From the NCBI GenBank assembly GCA_963678675.1, contig OY783194.1, positions 14,553,812-14,617,811 of the forward strand: a stretch of DNA of 64,000 nucleotides, written 5' to 3'. This document shows, one piece after another, positions 32,901 through 43,487 of this stretch (position 1 is the stretch's first letter; the number at the start of each line of letters is the position of its first letter). Below the pieces are notes generated by a model. It ran no database searches. It worked only from the letters and a program-made list of their open reading frames with translations, and was not told where the DNA came from. The translations under genes and the position numbers were made by a program. This stretch comes from Xiphydria camelus. Its lineage: Eukaryota; Arthropoda; Insecta; Hymenoptera; Xiphydriidae.

Positions 32901-33693
32901 CCACGGAACATCTTCCTACTCACCTTCAAGGCGCACCGGAGGCCTTCGATCAGGACCTTGTCCCGGGGCACTCGACGGTTTGCCCTTTCCAGTTTTCGGC
33001 GCTGCCTAACGCAGGTGCTCCTCATCTCAGCCAACTCCGGCGTCCACCAGAACACCTTCCTGGTGCCCGGATTTCTTGAGACTCGAGTGGCCGCCGCGTC
33101 ACAAGCCTCCGTGACAATTGCCACCAGCTGCCTCGCCCAGTCATCCACAGAGATCTCGGCTGCTGCCCTAAGGGAGACCGGGTTCCATAGCCCAATACCC
33201 AGACCTGCCCCAAACATATCACCGTTGAACGACAACTTGGACCATCTGGGTCTAAGTTCCTGTTTTTCCGCAATCCCCTCCCCCTCGGTACCAGTCCAGC
33301 TGGATGACACAAAAAAGGTCAAACCTTATATACTGGTGGTCCGAGAGGCATTCGTGGGAGTCGTGTCCAACTACCCTCCACCCTTTTACCCGTCGGATCA
33401 TATCCGCAGAGCACCACGTCAGGTCAACAACCGATGACCCGTTCGCCCTCACGCACGTGGGGGTGCTGCCCACATTTGCTAGATACAAATCAAGTTCGGA
33501 TATAAGGTCCAGCAATCTATGCCCCCGCGTGTTCGTGTCCCGGCATCCCCAGGATCGCGACCTACAATTAAAGTCACCGGCGACCATAATCTGAGATCGT
33601 CCACACCGACGGACCTCGTCTTTAATTTCGTCGAGTGCTTCTTCAAACTCTCCGATTGGGAGATTCGGTGACAGGTAGCAAGCCACAATGGCA
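29984..33693 (-). mobile_element. R1-type non-LTR retrotransposon, 5'-truncated
   Basis: The minus-strand element ends in an A-tail (T13 on the plus strand at 29984-29996). It is flanked by AGTTCTGGGTCACC (29970-29983) and AGTTCTGGATCACC (33694-33707), a 14-bp target duplication with one difference. The 5' end begins inside the endonuclease, so the insertion is truncated, as expected for target-primed reverse transcription. Coding content is endonuclease, reverse transcriptase and a C-terminal CCHC finger, in R1-clade order (R1, TRAS or Waldo-like). Confidence 0.85.
30861..33693 (-). pseudogene. R1-type endonuclease-reverse transcriptase ORF, broken
   Basis: From the 5' end: the endonuclease (33686 to 33310) with VAGDFNCRSRSWGCRDTNTR, STPTC and LSDHQYIRFDL. 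A frameshift near 33310 follows, then a linker region with VFWWTPELAEMR (to 32504) and an in-frame TGA at 32501-32503. The RT (32488 to about 31415) carries GFRPRRSTIDAM, VDIRNAFNTLPW, GVPQGSVLGPFLWN and the catalytic VIAYADDTIVL. A frameshift near 31415 and a TAG near 31218 precede the C-terminus, with QLMGGHGCFGEYL and CHHCDEILDSTEHTLGEC. The last is the CCHC finger typical of the R1 clade. At least four lesions make it inactive. Confidence 0.8.
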
Positions 33694-34969
33694 AGTTCTG
33701 GATCACCCTGGGGACCCTAGATTTATCCCCACTCCCCCTAGGGACCCTAGCCTTACCCCCACTCCCGGAGCGCCGCCATTTCTAACCTAGCCTTACCCCC
33801 ACCCCTGGAGTGCCGTTACCCCCGGAGTGCCGCCATTGCTAGCCTAACCTTTCCCCCACCCCCGGTTAATCCCACTCCCACCTGGGGACCCTAGCCTTAC
33901 CCCCACTCTCGGAGCGCCGCCATTGCTAGCCTAACCTTATCCCCACCCCCGGTTACCCCCACACCCTCCTGGGGACCCTAGCCTTACCGCCACTCTCGAA
34001 GCACCGCCATTGCTAGTCTAACCTTACCCCACCCCACCCAACCGATCCACGCGAGCGATTACGTCACAGCTTATCGATAGGCGCGCACGCGCACGCGAAT
34101 CTCGCGGGTCCTTACAGACCCCCCCCCCCTCCCCCGGTCGAGTCAAGCGCGTCACATTCCTGAGCGATGACGTACCACATTCCTGAGTGATGAAGTCATA
34201 GCTAGGCGCGAACGCGTTTACCCCCACTCCTCCACTTCCCGCGCGTAACAGGGCCGAACGAACCACATTCCTGAGCGATGACGTCATAGCTAGGCGCGAA
34301 CGCTTTTGCCCCCACCCCACCACCGCCCGCGCGGTACAGACAATACACGCAGCTTCTCAGCACAAGTAAGCATACTAACGAATTGCATCTCGAGAATCTG
34401 AGCTGGACCTAAACGAAATTTCTTATCGCAATAGCCGCGAGCATCGAGTTGAGGCTCGCACGACCACCGCGGCGCCATCGATCGACAGAGCAGTTTCCGA
34501 CAGGCCCTTGTTATGCGGTAAGCATGATGATGATGATGATGAATACGTCACTGCGAGCTCCATACACCCAGAATACCTGACTGTACGCCAGCCCCTGGTG
34601 GCTGACAGCGACCATGAGGATACACCCAAGATGTGTCTGTGGGGATACGCTCAAGATGTAGCCCTGATGCTGCGTGGTCGATGTCAACACCCGATGCCCG
34701 TTGTGGAATAACTTCGCCGCGTTGCAGGCGTGCAGCTTTCGACAGGAGCGTGCAGGTTCGGACCAGTCTTGCGACGCACCGCTGCTGCACATCGAGCCGA
34801 GCGTGTGAGCGATGACGTCATAGCTTCACGACAGGCACGAACGCGTTTACCACCACCACCTCACTTCTACCGCCACAACATCTCTGTCCAAGCAACGCGA
34901 TCACGCCACCAGTCACACCGCGACCGCGAAACGACAACATGTCTTCGGAACAGTGCAAGGATATCGTGA

Positions 34970-36995
34970 ACGCCCATCGACGACCAGTGTTTCAAGTGGG
35001 CGCTTCTTTCTACATTGCATCCTGTTGATAATAATGCCAAACGTGTGTCAGTGTACAAACCGTACGAAAACGAACTGAACTTTGTGGGCATAGACTTCCC
35101 GGTGATGCCGAAAGAGGACCCAAAGTTTGAGAAGTAGAATGAACTCTCGGTCAACGTCTACATTCTGCTGAAGCGGAAAGAAAAATTTGAGATCGCCCCC
35201 ATCCACATTACCTCGCACAAGAAGGACAAGCATGTGAATCTCCTCATGCTTCAAGATCGCTACGTCGATGAGGGAGATGAGGAGGGGGAAGAGAACGAGG
35301 ATGACGAAACTCCCATCGTCTGCCACTACGTGTGGATAAAGGACCTTTCTCGGTTGGTCAGCGCACAACTTTCAAGAAGGGATGGAAAGAAGTATATCTG
35401 CGATCGCTGCCTGCACTACTTCCGAAATACTGAAAAGCTGGCAGCCCACGAAGTCGACTGTGGACTGATGAACCGGTGCAAGGTCAAGATGCCCGCACCG
35501 ATGTACAGCACCTTGACGTTTAAGAACTTCAACTTCAAAGAGAAGGTGCCGTTTGTCGTCTACGCAGACTTTGAGTGCCTCCTGAAGAACGTCGACCTGC
35601 GGCAAACGAGCAAGACGAGGGTATGCCAAGTGCACGAACCGTTCAGCGTGGGATACTATGTGCGGTGCAGCTACGACGCCACGTTGTCCCGCTGCAACAG
35701 CTTTCGGGGTCAGAAACCCGCTGAATGGTTCGCACGCGAACTCTTGGAGCTGGCTGAGCAAGTCGAAGGAGTCCTCCAGCACACCGTACCCATGCACCCG
35801 CTCACGGACGAACAGGAGGAGGCTTTTCGCGCTGCCGACACCTGTCACGTTTGCAAAAAGCCGCTGCTGGATGCGAAGAGGGTTCGTGACCACAGCCATC
35901 TCACCGGCAGGTACAGAGGCGCAGCGCACGAGGGCTGTAACCTGAATTACCAGGATTCTCGCACCATCCCCGTCGTCTTCCAAAACCTCAGCGGATACGA
36001 CAGCCACCTCATCATCAAGGAAATTTCCACCTGCATCGACGGTCGGATCAACCTCTTGCCTCTGAACATGGAGCGATACGTCTCGTTCACCAAACATCTC
36101 AAGGACAGCGACATAGCCCTTCGATTCATCGACTCCTTCCGCTTCATGGCGTCGTCGCTGGAGAAGTTGGCGTCTTACCTCGAGGAGGCGCCGATAACCA
36201 AGAGCCAGTTTTCGCAGATCCGAGCCGAGCAGTTTGCATTGCTGAGGCGGAAAGGGGTCTTCCCCTACGAGTTCATCGACGCGTGGGACAAGCTTGACGC
36301 GACGGAGTTGCCAACCAAGCAACAGTTTCACAGCCGTCTCAACGGCTGCGGCATCTCCGACGAGGGCTACGAGCACGCCCAGAGGGTCTGGAGGGAATTC
36401 AACATCGCAACTCTGGGCGCATACGCGGACCTCTACCTGAAGACCGACGTCATGCTGGTGGCCGACGTTTTCGAGAACTTTCGCGACAACTGCATCGAAG
36501 CGTACGGTCTGGACCCAGCCCATTACTATACCACCCCCGGCCTCACGTGGGACCCCATGCTCAAGTACACAGGGATCGAGCTGCAACTGCTCACCGATAT
36601 CGATATGCTAATGTTCGTCGAGCGGGGCATTCGAGGCGGGGTCAGCTAGTGCAGCAACCGTTACGCCCGAGCCAACAACGAGTACATGAGGGACTACAAT
36701 CCCGAGGAGGAGACAAAGTACCTCATGTACTACGACGTGAACAACTTGTACGGCTGGGCGATGACGCAACACCTCCCGTACGGAGGCTTCGAGTGGGTTG
36801 AGAACCTCGCCGACGACTTCCAGTGGAATGTGCCCGACGACTCGCCCATCGGATACATACTCCAGGTGGACTTGGACTATCCGGACGCCATCCACGACGC
36901 CCACCGAGACCTGCCGCTCTGCCCGCAGCAGATGAAACCGCTGTGTTCGAAGGAGCCCCGCACGACGACAAGAGGTACCTGCTTCCCGACACCAC
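34970..36995 (+). pseudogene. Polinton protein-primed DNA polymerase B, truncated
   Basis: In one frame from 34970: DDQCFKWALLSTLHPVDNNA, VSVYKPYENELNF, then TAG at 35135-35137. The long open part (35138-36646) has paired cysteines (CDRCLHYF), exonuclease motif I VVYADFE (about 35556), and a CHVCKKP...RDHSHLTGRYRG...CNLNY HNH-like insert. It also has exonuclease II NLSGYDSHL (about 35985) and exonuclease III YADLYLKTD (about 36420). A second TAG at 36647-36649 replaces a codon in GGVS/CSNRYARANN. Polymerase motif A, YYDVNNLYGWAM, follows at about 36725. The similarity shifts frame near 36960 and ends by 37000. Motifs B and C are absent, so polymerase activity is lost. The family replicates the element's DNA in the nucleus from a terminal protein. 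Confidence 0.85.
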
Positions 36996-37018
36996 GGACA
37001 CTCTGCCCTGGGGACACT

Positions 37019-37365
37019 GTAGAATTACAAGTGTAAATGTGGATGTGGATGAGTAATAGGATTACGAATGTAAATATATGTGTGTGGACTAAGTGCTAAT
37101 CATCGATAGATCGGTGTACGATCATGTGTAACCAGGATCTGCTGACTACTGTCAGTCACCAGAGCCTGACGCCAACCAAGTTCACTGTCAGTCACCACGG
37201 CCACTCTGTCCTGGGGCCCCCTGTAAAATTGTAGATGTAAATATGGATGCGGATGAGTAAATGAGTGTATACTGGTGCGCGCGCGCGCGCGCGCGTGTGT
37301 GTGTGTGTGTCGAATAGGATCACAAGTGTAAATATGGGTGTGCGGATATGTGTAAATCGTCGATA
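37019..37365. repeat. Degenerate tandem repeats with CG/GT microsatellite
   Basis: Units of 'gtgtaaatatgGATGxGGATGAGTAA' type recur at about 37030, 37065, 37230 and 37327. A (CG)n-(TG)n tract lies at 37277-37311. A ~50-base block with 'ACTCTGTCCTGGGG' (37201) resembles 'ACTCTGCCCTGGGG' (37001). This is non-coding Polinton interior, probably the junction of a deletion. Confidence 0.6.
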
Positions 37366-37415
37366 GGAATGCGTGGTAGCTTTGGCGGCATAGCTCCGAG
37401 GAGTTCAGTTCCACC

Positions 37416-38170
37416 ATGGAAGTCGTGATCGATGTACAGGGATTCAAGAGGCTTCGCAACCGATTCATACCAAAGGAACTTGCCGTGCTCCCCCTCAACT
37501 CTGAGACCCGGGAAGTCGCGACTTTCCTCTTTAAGCCGCCGTTTCCTTGGCGGTATATGCCCGTGATGTATCGCTGCAGCAATTTCTGGATGCAACGTAA
37601 CATTCACGGATTTTCCTGGAACTCCGATGATGTGCCGTACGTTGCGATTGAAAAAGTGCTCGGCGCACGCCTACGTGACATCTTCACGGTGTACGTGAAA
37701 GCGTTTGAGAAGAAAGCCTGGTTACGGGAGTACACCAACTGCACCATCGTCAATTTTGATGAACTGGGTTGCCCAGCGCTGATGAAACTGCGCATCGAAC
37801 CATATTGTCGAGATGTCGATATCACTGCACCGATAGATATCTCTGTGCCGCCGAGAACACAAAACGCTTGAAAACATGGCTGAAGCACAAGTCCGCTCCT
37901 CCGCCTCAGGAACGTTCCCTGAGGATTTTCTTCGAGACGGAGAGTCTCACCTCGATGACCACCGAAGACATCGCCCAGCTACCCAAAGACTTTCTCACCA
38001 TCTTTGCCTCCATCACGGTCGACGATGCGTGGGACAGAATTCCGGCAGAATATACCGGATACAAGGATATCGCCGATTGTCGTCGATGTCGCATACATCC
38101 CCGGGCGCCGAGAGGCGGAAACGACCCGCGCCCCATGATCAAGGATTGCGTTTATTGTCAAGATGGATAA
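37416..38170 (+). pseudogene. Polinton-associated protein of unknown function, frameshifted
   Basis: The ATG at 37416 sits in a fair context (ccaccATGG) and opens 151 codons: MEVVIDVQGFKRLRNRFIPK, ELAVLPLN, FLFKPPFPWRYMP, then a YVKAFEKKAWLREY block. A one-base shift near 37840 continues as LCAAENTKRLKTWLKHK, FETESLTSMTTEDIAQLPKD and a C-terminal Cys-rich end, CRRCRIHP...CVYC. I have seen the 'DVQGF...PKELA' and 'CAAENxxRL' pattern in uncharacterised insect proteins near Polintons. The start could fit an RNase H-like exonuclease fold, but that is a guess. An AATAAA follows at 38182. The frame break suggests decay. Confidence 0.55.
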
Positions 38171-39180
38171 TTTTTTGAACAAATAAAAGGTTGAGGAATC
38201 AAATGTTGTATCATTATTTAAACAGCGATCCCCCGATGGTAGAATAGTTATAGTTCGGGGTGGGGTTTACAGATAGAGGTCTGTGTGTATGTGTGTGTGT
38301 ATAGTTACCGGACTAGGGGTTGCACCGTGTAAAAATCGAGAGGATATTTTTGAGTTGCAAGAGGAGCAGAATTAACGCACACAACTTTTTGAATTCGCTT
38401 TTATTTAATTGTGGAGTCATTTCAGAAACTGCTTACACGCTCGTAATGATAAATGCGATGCTGCGAAAAGGCCCCCAGTTTACATCTGTTGAGCTCTTAT
38501 GGATGCATGTGGAATGCGTATGACACACCCGTCGATTATTTTATAAAATTTATCTTCAATTGAAAATATCGCGCCTGAAGACTGCCGTCGTGCCTCGGAT
38601 AGGACAAAGCCTGCGCTCATAACGCGATCGAACGTCCAATTATCCCATTCCGCGGGAACTCGTGGAAAGCAGACGGTTAATTCCGTTGAGAAAACTTGGT
38701 CGTTGCGGACTTTCGAATGTGAACCCGTCTCGAAGCGATTTCGACGCTGATCGGAAGACATGTTGGCGTTTCGAGGTTGCTGTGTGACTGGTGACGCTAG
38801 CGCGATGCTTGAACAAAGACGGCGTTGGTGAGGCAAATGCGTTCGCGCCTGTTGAGAAGCTGTGCAGTCGTCGCGGCGATTCCAAGAACAGCACCGTGGT
38901 AAGCAGTTCTTGGAAAAAGATCCATCATGCTTAATGCGCAGCAAAACCAGCCGGGACCTGCACGAGCTGGGTCCAGGGTTACGATGACGTCATCAGCTCG
39001 GTTAAAAGCAGCGGTGCGGCCGATGACGTCATCACCCTCAGGAAGACAAGTCCGAACCTGCACGCATACCTATACCGCAATCACTCGGGTTTGACGCGTA
39101 AGGCTTATGACATCTGATTGGTTGTTGGTTATTACTAAGCAACCGAACGCTTTCCCCCACTACTGAGCTACGATTGCCCA
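38171..39180. other. Polinton intergenic region with CRE-like palindromes
   Basis: The segment 38781-38870 is a diverged copy of the inner terminal repeat (compare 40770-40860). TGACGTCA occurs at 38985-38992 and 39024-39031, upstream of the next gene. Open frames on the minus strand (38480-38944) lack recognisable motifs. Confidence 0.5.
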
Positions 39181-39186
39181 TATAAA
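39181..39186 (+). promoter_or_regulatory. Candidate TATA box for the 104-aa Polinton gene
   Basis: CCCATATAAACCCC places TATAAA at 39181, 61 bases before the ATG at 39242. Transcription would be expected to start around 39210. The two TGACGTCA palindromes lie 150-200 bases upstream. This is an assignment by position and motif only. Confidence 0.55.
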
Positions 39187-39241
39187 CCCCGTATCTTTAG
39201 AGTGGTGACATCACTCACAGCTAGAGAAACAGCTGAGAAAA

Positions 39242-39556
39242 ATGGACCTCTCAAAACTGAACGAGCTCGGCAGATCGGCTGGATATCTGGAGACGAAAAA
39301 GTTGGCTGAGCTGGAAATCGAGAAGGAGTTCCTGATTACTGGTATGAAGAAAGTAACCACAAAATATAGCCTCAAGATCGTAGTGGAGCTGCAGAAGAGC
39401 TTCACAGTCTTCCTACCATCACGAATCAACAAACTCTTCAAGGACAGCGATGATGACGAGGAGTTCAACAAGCTGGTGAAGGCCTGTGGTAAAAATAAAC
39501 TCTATCTGAAGTATCTCGGTGGAAAGTACAATTTGTTCGAGTTTATTATGAAATAA
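39242..39556 (+). CDS. Small Polinton-associated protein, 104 aa
   Basis: This is an intact frame with a good start (agaaaaATGG), a TAA stop and AATAAA overlapping the stop (39553-39558). The protein is Lys/Glu-rich. It reads LNELGRSAGYLETKKLAELE, TKYSLKIVVELQKSFTVFLP, SRINKLF and LYLKYLGGKYNLFEFIM. The 'TKYxxKIVxEL...FxVFLPxRI...LGGKYN' pattern is shared, in my recollection, with small uncharacterised proteins of insect Polintons and related DNA viruses. Alternating beta-strands would fit an OB-fold, single-strand-binding role, but that is inference. It is the only Polinton gene here without a visible break. Confidence 0.65.
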   Translation: MDLSKLNELGRSAGYLETKKLAELEIEKEFLITGMKKVTTKYSLKIVVELQKSFTVFLPSRINKLFKDSDDDEEFNKLVKACGKNKLYLKYLGGKYNLFEFIMK

Positions 39557-40763
39557 AATATTCATAATGACTGAATGAATTTGTGTCTTTAATACCCCCG
39601 TCGAAAGAAATAATTTCTCTCTCTCTCTCTCTCTCTCTCAACGATTGTTCATCGATGTACTTCAAAAGTTAAATTGCAACTCGTCACTCGAGGTTGTTTA
39701 GTCGATAAGGCTTGATGGTGTTTGCTGAGGTGGATACAACCTTAGCTGTAGTTTCTCACAACTCATGATCTTTAGCGTGTGTATCTACCTCCTCCCTCTT
39801 ACAACTAAAGAAATAATTTCTCTCTCTCAACGATTGATCATCGCTGAACTTCAAAAGATAAATTGCAACTCGTAGTCGATAAGGTTCGTCGTGATGGAAG
39901 CATTCTGATATTTCATTATTCTGGACCAGCTCTAATTTCTCTCAACAACTGTTCATCTTCCACCGCAGCCCTCTAAAAATAGCTGCGTTTAGTTCATTTA
40001 TGCCTTTATCCCTTTCGTTACGGACAACAACTATAGGCGGTATTCACGAGGCAACCTGTGAGTGTGTGTGTGTGGGTTCCAACAGTATCTGAGTATCAGC
40101 AAGACAGCCTATGTGAGTGTGTGTATGTGTGTGGGTGCCTCCTGCAGCCGACGTCCGCAAGACGGTCTGTGCGTGTGCGGGGCCCGCGAGCCGGTCTGTG
40201 TACGGGTGGTGACTATAGTTGGCATCCGAGCGATATCTTCGTATCGAGCGCAGCCTATAATCGATGTGTATCCGACCACCTGTGTCGGCTCTCGCCGGTA
40301 GAATCAAAGAGCTTCTCTTGGCTCTATCGAGCTATATTGAATTAAATCCCGCTAGAAATATATTCTACGCACAAATCAAGCTTCAATTTGTTATGTTGTT
40401 CTAGTTGCATCGAAAGACTGCCGATATGTAAAGTGCACGCTTTGCGTCGCGAGGGCCCGCGGGTGGCGGTACTATAGCGGAGCGGGCTGCCCTAAGGAAA
40501 GGGCTAACATCTCCGTCGAAATACGTAATTTCTTTTCCCCTCTCAACGATTACTAATCGTTGTGCATCGGAAACGTAGCTCGAGTTTTATATTCTAATTT
40601 CAAAATTATAGCCCCGATATATCAAATACGTCGATCTGCCTCGGAAGTGTATATTTACGAATCGCCGCGCGACTGTTTAGTTCTACCAAGTCGATAAGGA
40701 TGGATGCCACTTGATACTCAATTATTGTGGCAACAAATTTTGGTTAGGTCCAGCTCAGGCTCT
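39557..40763. other. Polinton interior, non-coding, with CT microsatellite
   Basis: (CT)n lies at 39616-39639. A diverged duplication (39600-39720 and 39805-39885) shares 'aaagaaataatttctctctc', 'CAACGATTG' and 'AAATTGCAACTCGT'. GT-rich stretches occur at 40057-40130. No gene is supported. Confidence 0.45.
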
Positions 40764-42007
40764 CCGCGGTGTGACTGGTGGCGTGATCGCGCTGCTTGGA
40801 CAGAGACGTTGTGGCGGTAGAAGTGAGGTGGTGGTGGTAAACGCGTTCATGCCTGTCGTAAAGCTATGACGTCATTGCTCACACGCTCGGCTCGATGTGC
40901 AGCAACGGTGCGTAGCAAGACTGGTCCACACCTGCACGCGCCTGTCGAAACCTGCACGCCTGCAACGCGGCGAAGTTATTCCACAACGGGCATCGGGTGT
41001 TGACCTCGACCACGCAGCATCAGGGCTACATCTTGAGTGTATCCCCACAGACACATCTTGGGTGTATCCTCATGGTCGCTGTCAGTCACCAGGGGCTGGC
41101 GTACAGTCAGGTATCCTGGGTGTATGGAGCTCGCGGTTAAGTTTTCATCATCATCATCATGCTTACCGCATAGCAAGGGCCTGTCGGAACCTGCTCGGTC
41201 GAGCGATGGCGCCGCGGTGGCCGCGCGAGCCTCAACTCGATGCTCGGCTATTGCGATAAGAAATTTCGTCTAGGTCCAGCTCAGACTCTCGAGATGCAAT
41301 TCGTTAGTATGCTTACTTGTGCTGAGAGAAGCTGCGTGTATTGTCTTTACCGCGCGGGTGGTGGTGGGGTGGGGACAAACGCGTTCGCGCCTAGCTATGA
41401 CGTCATCGCTCAGGAATGTGGTTCGTTCGGCCCTGTTACGCGCGGGAAGTGGAGGAGTGGGGGTAAACGCGTTCGCGCCTAGCTATGACGTCATCACTCA
41501 GGAATGTGGTACGTCATCGCTCAGGAATGTGACGCGCTCGGCTCAACCGGGGAGGGGGGGGGGGTCTGTAAGAACCCGCGATGTTCGCATGCGCGTGCGC
41601 GCCTGTCGATAAGCAGTGACGTAATCGCTCGCGTGGATCGGTTGGGTGGGGTGGGGTAAGGTTAGGCTAGCAATGGCGGTGCTTCGAGAGTGGCGGTAAG
41701 GCTTGGGTCTCCAGGAGGGTGTGGGGGTAACCGGGGGTGGGGATAAGGTTAGGCTAGCAATGGCGGCGCTCCGAGAGTGGGGGTAAGGCTAGGGTCCCCA
41801 GGTGGGAGTGGGATTAACCGGGGGTGGGGGTAAGGTTAGGCTAGCAATGGCGGCACTCCGGGGGTAACGGCACTCCGGAGGTGGGGGTAAGGCTAGGTTA
41901 GCAATGGCGGCGCTCCGGTAGTGGGGGTAAGGCCAGGGTCCCTAGGAGGGAGTGGGGATAAGCCTAGGGTCCCCAGGGTGACCCAGAACTGTCCTAGCTT
42001 AACTACT
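40764..42007. repeat. Polinton right terminal inverted repeat
   Basis: Reverse complement of the left repeat without the LINE. It contains CATCATCATC (41146-41158), three perfect TGACGTCA sites (40867, 41398, 41486) and an outer minisatellite at 41640-41990 with GGTAAGGTTAGGCTAGCAAT units. The sequence across 41975-41990 is the intact LINE target. Confidence 0.85.
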
Positions 42008-42013
42008 ATTGAA

Positions 42014-42123
42014 TCCCTTATTTTTCTGCCACGACTTTGATAGTTGATAGTGAATAAAAATCAAATTTATTAGCTGATCTATCCACTATCAGCAATCAAA
42101 GTCGTGGCAGAAAAATAAGGGAT
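42014..42123. repeat. Hairpin element, second copy at 51094-51204
   Basis: ATCCCTTATTTTTCTGCCAC at the left is inverted at the right, giving ~26-bp arms around an AT-rich core. The copy at 51094-51204 is nearly identical and lies at the centre of a larger palindrome. Both are followed by 'ATTGGATTACAATAAT'. Confidence 0.75.
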
Positions 42124-42362
42124 ACAATGGAATTGGATTACAATAATGGAGTAACTACTTTAAACACTTGGGGAAACTCACCGAAGAAACCCGTATAATT
42201 ATTTCTTATCACTGGTACACTTGATTTCGAGGTTAGATGCTTCGATCTACCGAATTGACAGCTACCGGGAGATCAGGGGGGCCTTTCTCGAGTCACTCGT
42301 ATCTTTGTGTGCACGCAACTCAGCGAAGAGACCAATCAGGATCAAGTATTCCATTGCGGTGG

Positions 42363-42432
42363 GGGGGTCCTGATTGGTCTACTCGCTAAGAAACGTATAC
42401 GCATCTTAGCGAGTAGACCAATCAGGACCCCC
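42363..42432. repeat. Perfect 29-bp inverted repeat
   Basis: GGGGGTCCTGATTGGTCTAC, continuing to CTAAGA (42363-42391), is exactly inverted at 42404-42432 with a 12-base loop. 'GACCAATCAGGATCAAGTAT' occurs again just upstream, at 42330. It is probably a small foldback element. Confidence 0.75.
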
Positions 42433-42439
42433 ACCACAA

Positions 42440-43487
42440 CTTAATACTTGATCTGCAACAGTTAATAGATGATTTTTATTCGCATTGGCATGTTTATGAT
42501 GATATTTGCAATTAATATTCTACTCGGACTGAAATGAGTCGTAAAGTCAGCATCGAAGCTGTAAATGATGTGGTAATAATTAAATTTAATTTATTTACGA
42601 GTAAGGGCGAAATTTCAGCGGTGCATGCAAAAGGATTTCTTAAAACTATTCCAACGTCTCGAGTTAATATATGTAACAACATATCGTCCCTTCTTTCCTG
42701 CAAAAAGTCACTAACTAACATTTATCATCAACTGACTTAGTAGGTAGTTTCTGCTCTATAATATCAGTATTATATTTCGGTTAATGACTTTTTATGATCC
42801 GCGCATGCTCACTTCCAACGCATTTAGCACTTAGTGAGTTTTACCATTTAAAGATTTAATAAAATTAAGCTACTAGGTCCAGTTAGGTGAATTTTACAAA
42901 ATATGTTAGTTAGTGACTTTTGCAGGGAGGGGACGACATATACTGTCATAAGTGGTATCTTTATATGTGATGAAACAATTCGTCATGGTCATTGGAAGAG
43001 TAGACTTAGAGAGTTCAAGGTAAAACGTCTTCATGGATTTCTGTAGACGACCAAAATATAAGAGAAATCCGATGGTCTGTAAATTCGAAAGCGGTATATG
43101 TTTTATTTCTCCAAAATACTAAGGCAAAGTGAAAAATATAAGGGCTCTCTAGTCTATAAATCCCTTTCAAAATATCACGAGAATAAATCAAAAGTAACGT
43201 GGTTATAATTAATTGGCTCGTATCGGTATAAAATATGAGACTTTAATTTTGTGGTAATAAAAAGCTATTCTTCTACATGTACGTATCTTTCTCATGAATA
43301 AATTCCAAAAAGTAGTGAAATCCCCCCACAAAAATAGATTCTCTGTAAAAAAAAGGCGGCATGTTCATTCAGTGCCAACAAAAATTGATACGTAAAATAC
43401 TCTCCAAAAAAGATTTGAAATCAATTGAGATCGCCATGTTCAAGATTTATGTATTAAAAGTAAAAGGCATCATTTGAAAGGAAAATT
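42440..43487. other. Mostly unassigned; includes a repeat shared with 50.5 kb
   Basis: 42585-42680 (AAATTTCAGCGGTGCATGCA, AACTATTCCAACGTCTCGAG) is the reverse complement of about 50495-50590. The reading frame across it is conserved in both copies but has no recognisable domain. The rest is AT-rich. Confidence 0.4.

Larger units (their letters stand above)
29953..34923. repeat. Polinton left terminal inverted repeat (interrupted by LINE)
   Basis: 29953-29983 and 33694-34923 together are the reverse complement of 40764-42007. The outer 330 bp (33708-34035) are a degenerate minisatellite of units with GGGACCCTAGCCTTACCCCC. Further in come ATGACGTCAT motifs and a GAT/ATC microsatellite at 34525-34541. 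A 14-bp duplication shows where the LINE entered. Confidence 0.85.
29953..42007 (+). mobile_element. Polinton/Maverick DNA transposon, internally deleted
   Basis: The terminal inverted repeats begin AGTAGTTAAGCTAGGACAGT at 29953 and, inverted, end at 42007. After removing a LINE from the left arm they are about 1.25 kb each. AG...CT-type ends, very long terminal repeats and a protein-primed family-B DNA polymerase define Polintons. The span is 12.1 kb, about 8.3 kb without the LINE, well below the usual 15-20 kb. The integrase, ATPase, protease and capsid genes are missing. I could not match a 6-bp target duplication (AATAAC left, ATTGAA right). The interior is clearly more GC-rich than its flanks. 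Confidence 0.85.

Noticed and set aside
35372..36586. Long minus-strand open frame (404 codons) opposite PolB
   Set aside because: Its sequence is a Val/Gly/Arg-rich shadow of the GC-biased PolB codons. All family motifs are on the plus strand.
38480..38944. Minus-strand open frame of 154 codons in the Polinton
   Set aside because: It spans a piece of diverged terminal repeat, and I recognise no motif.
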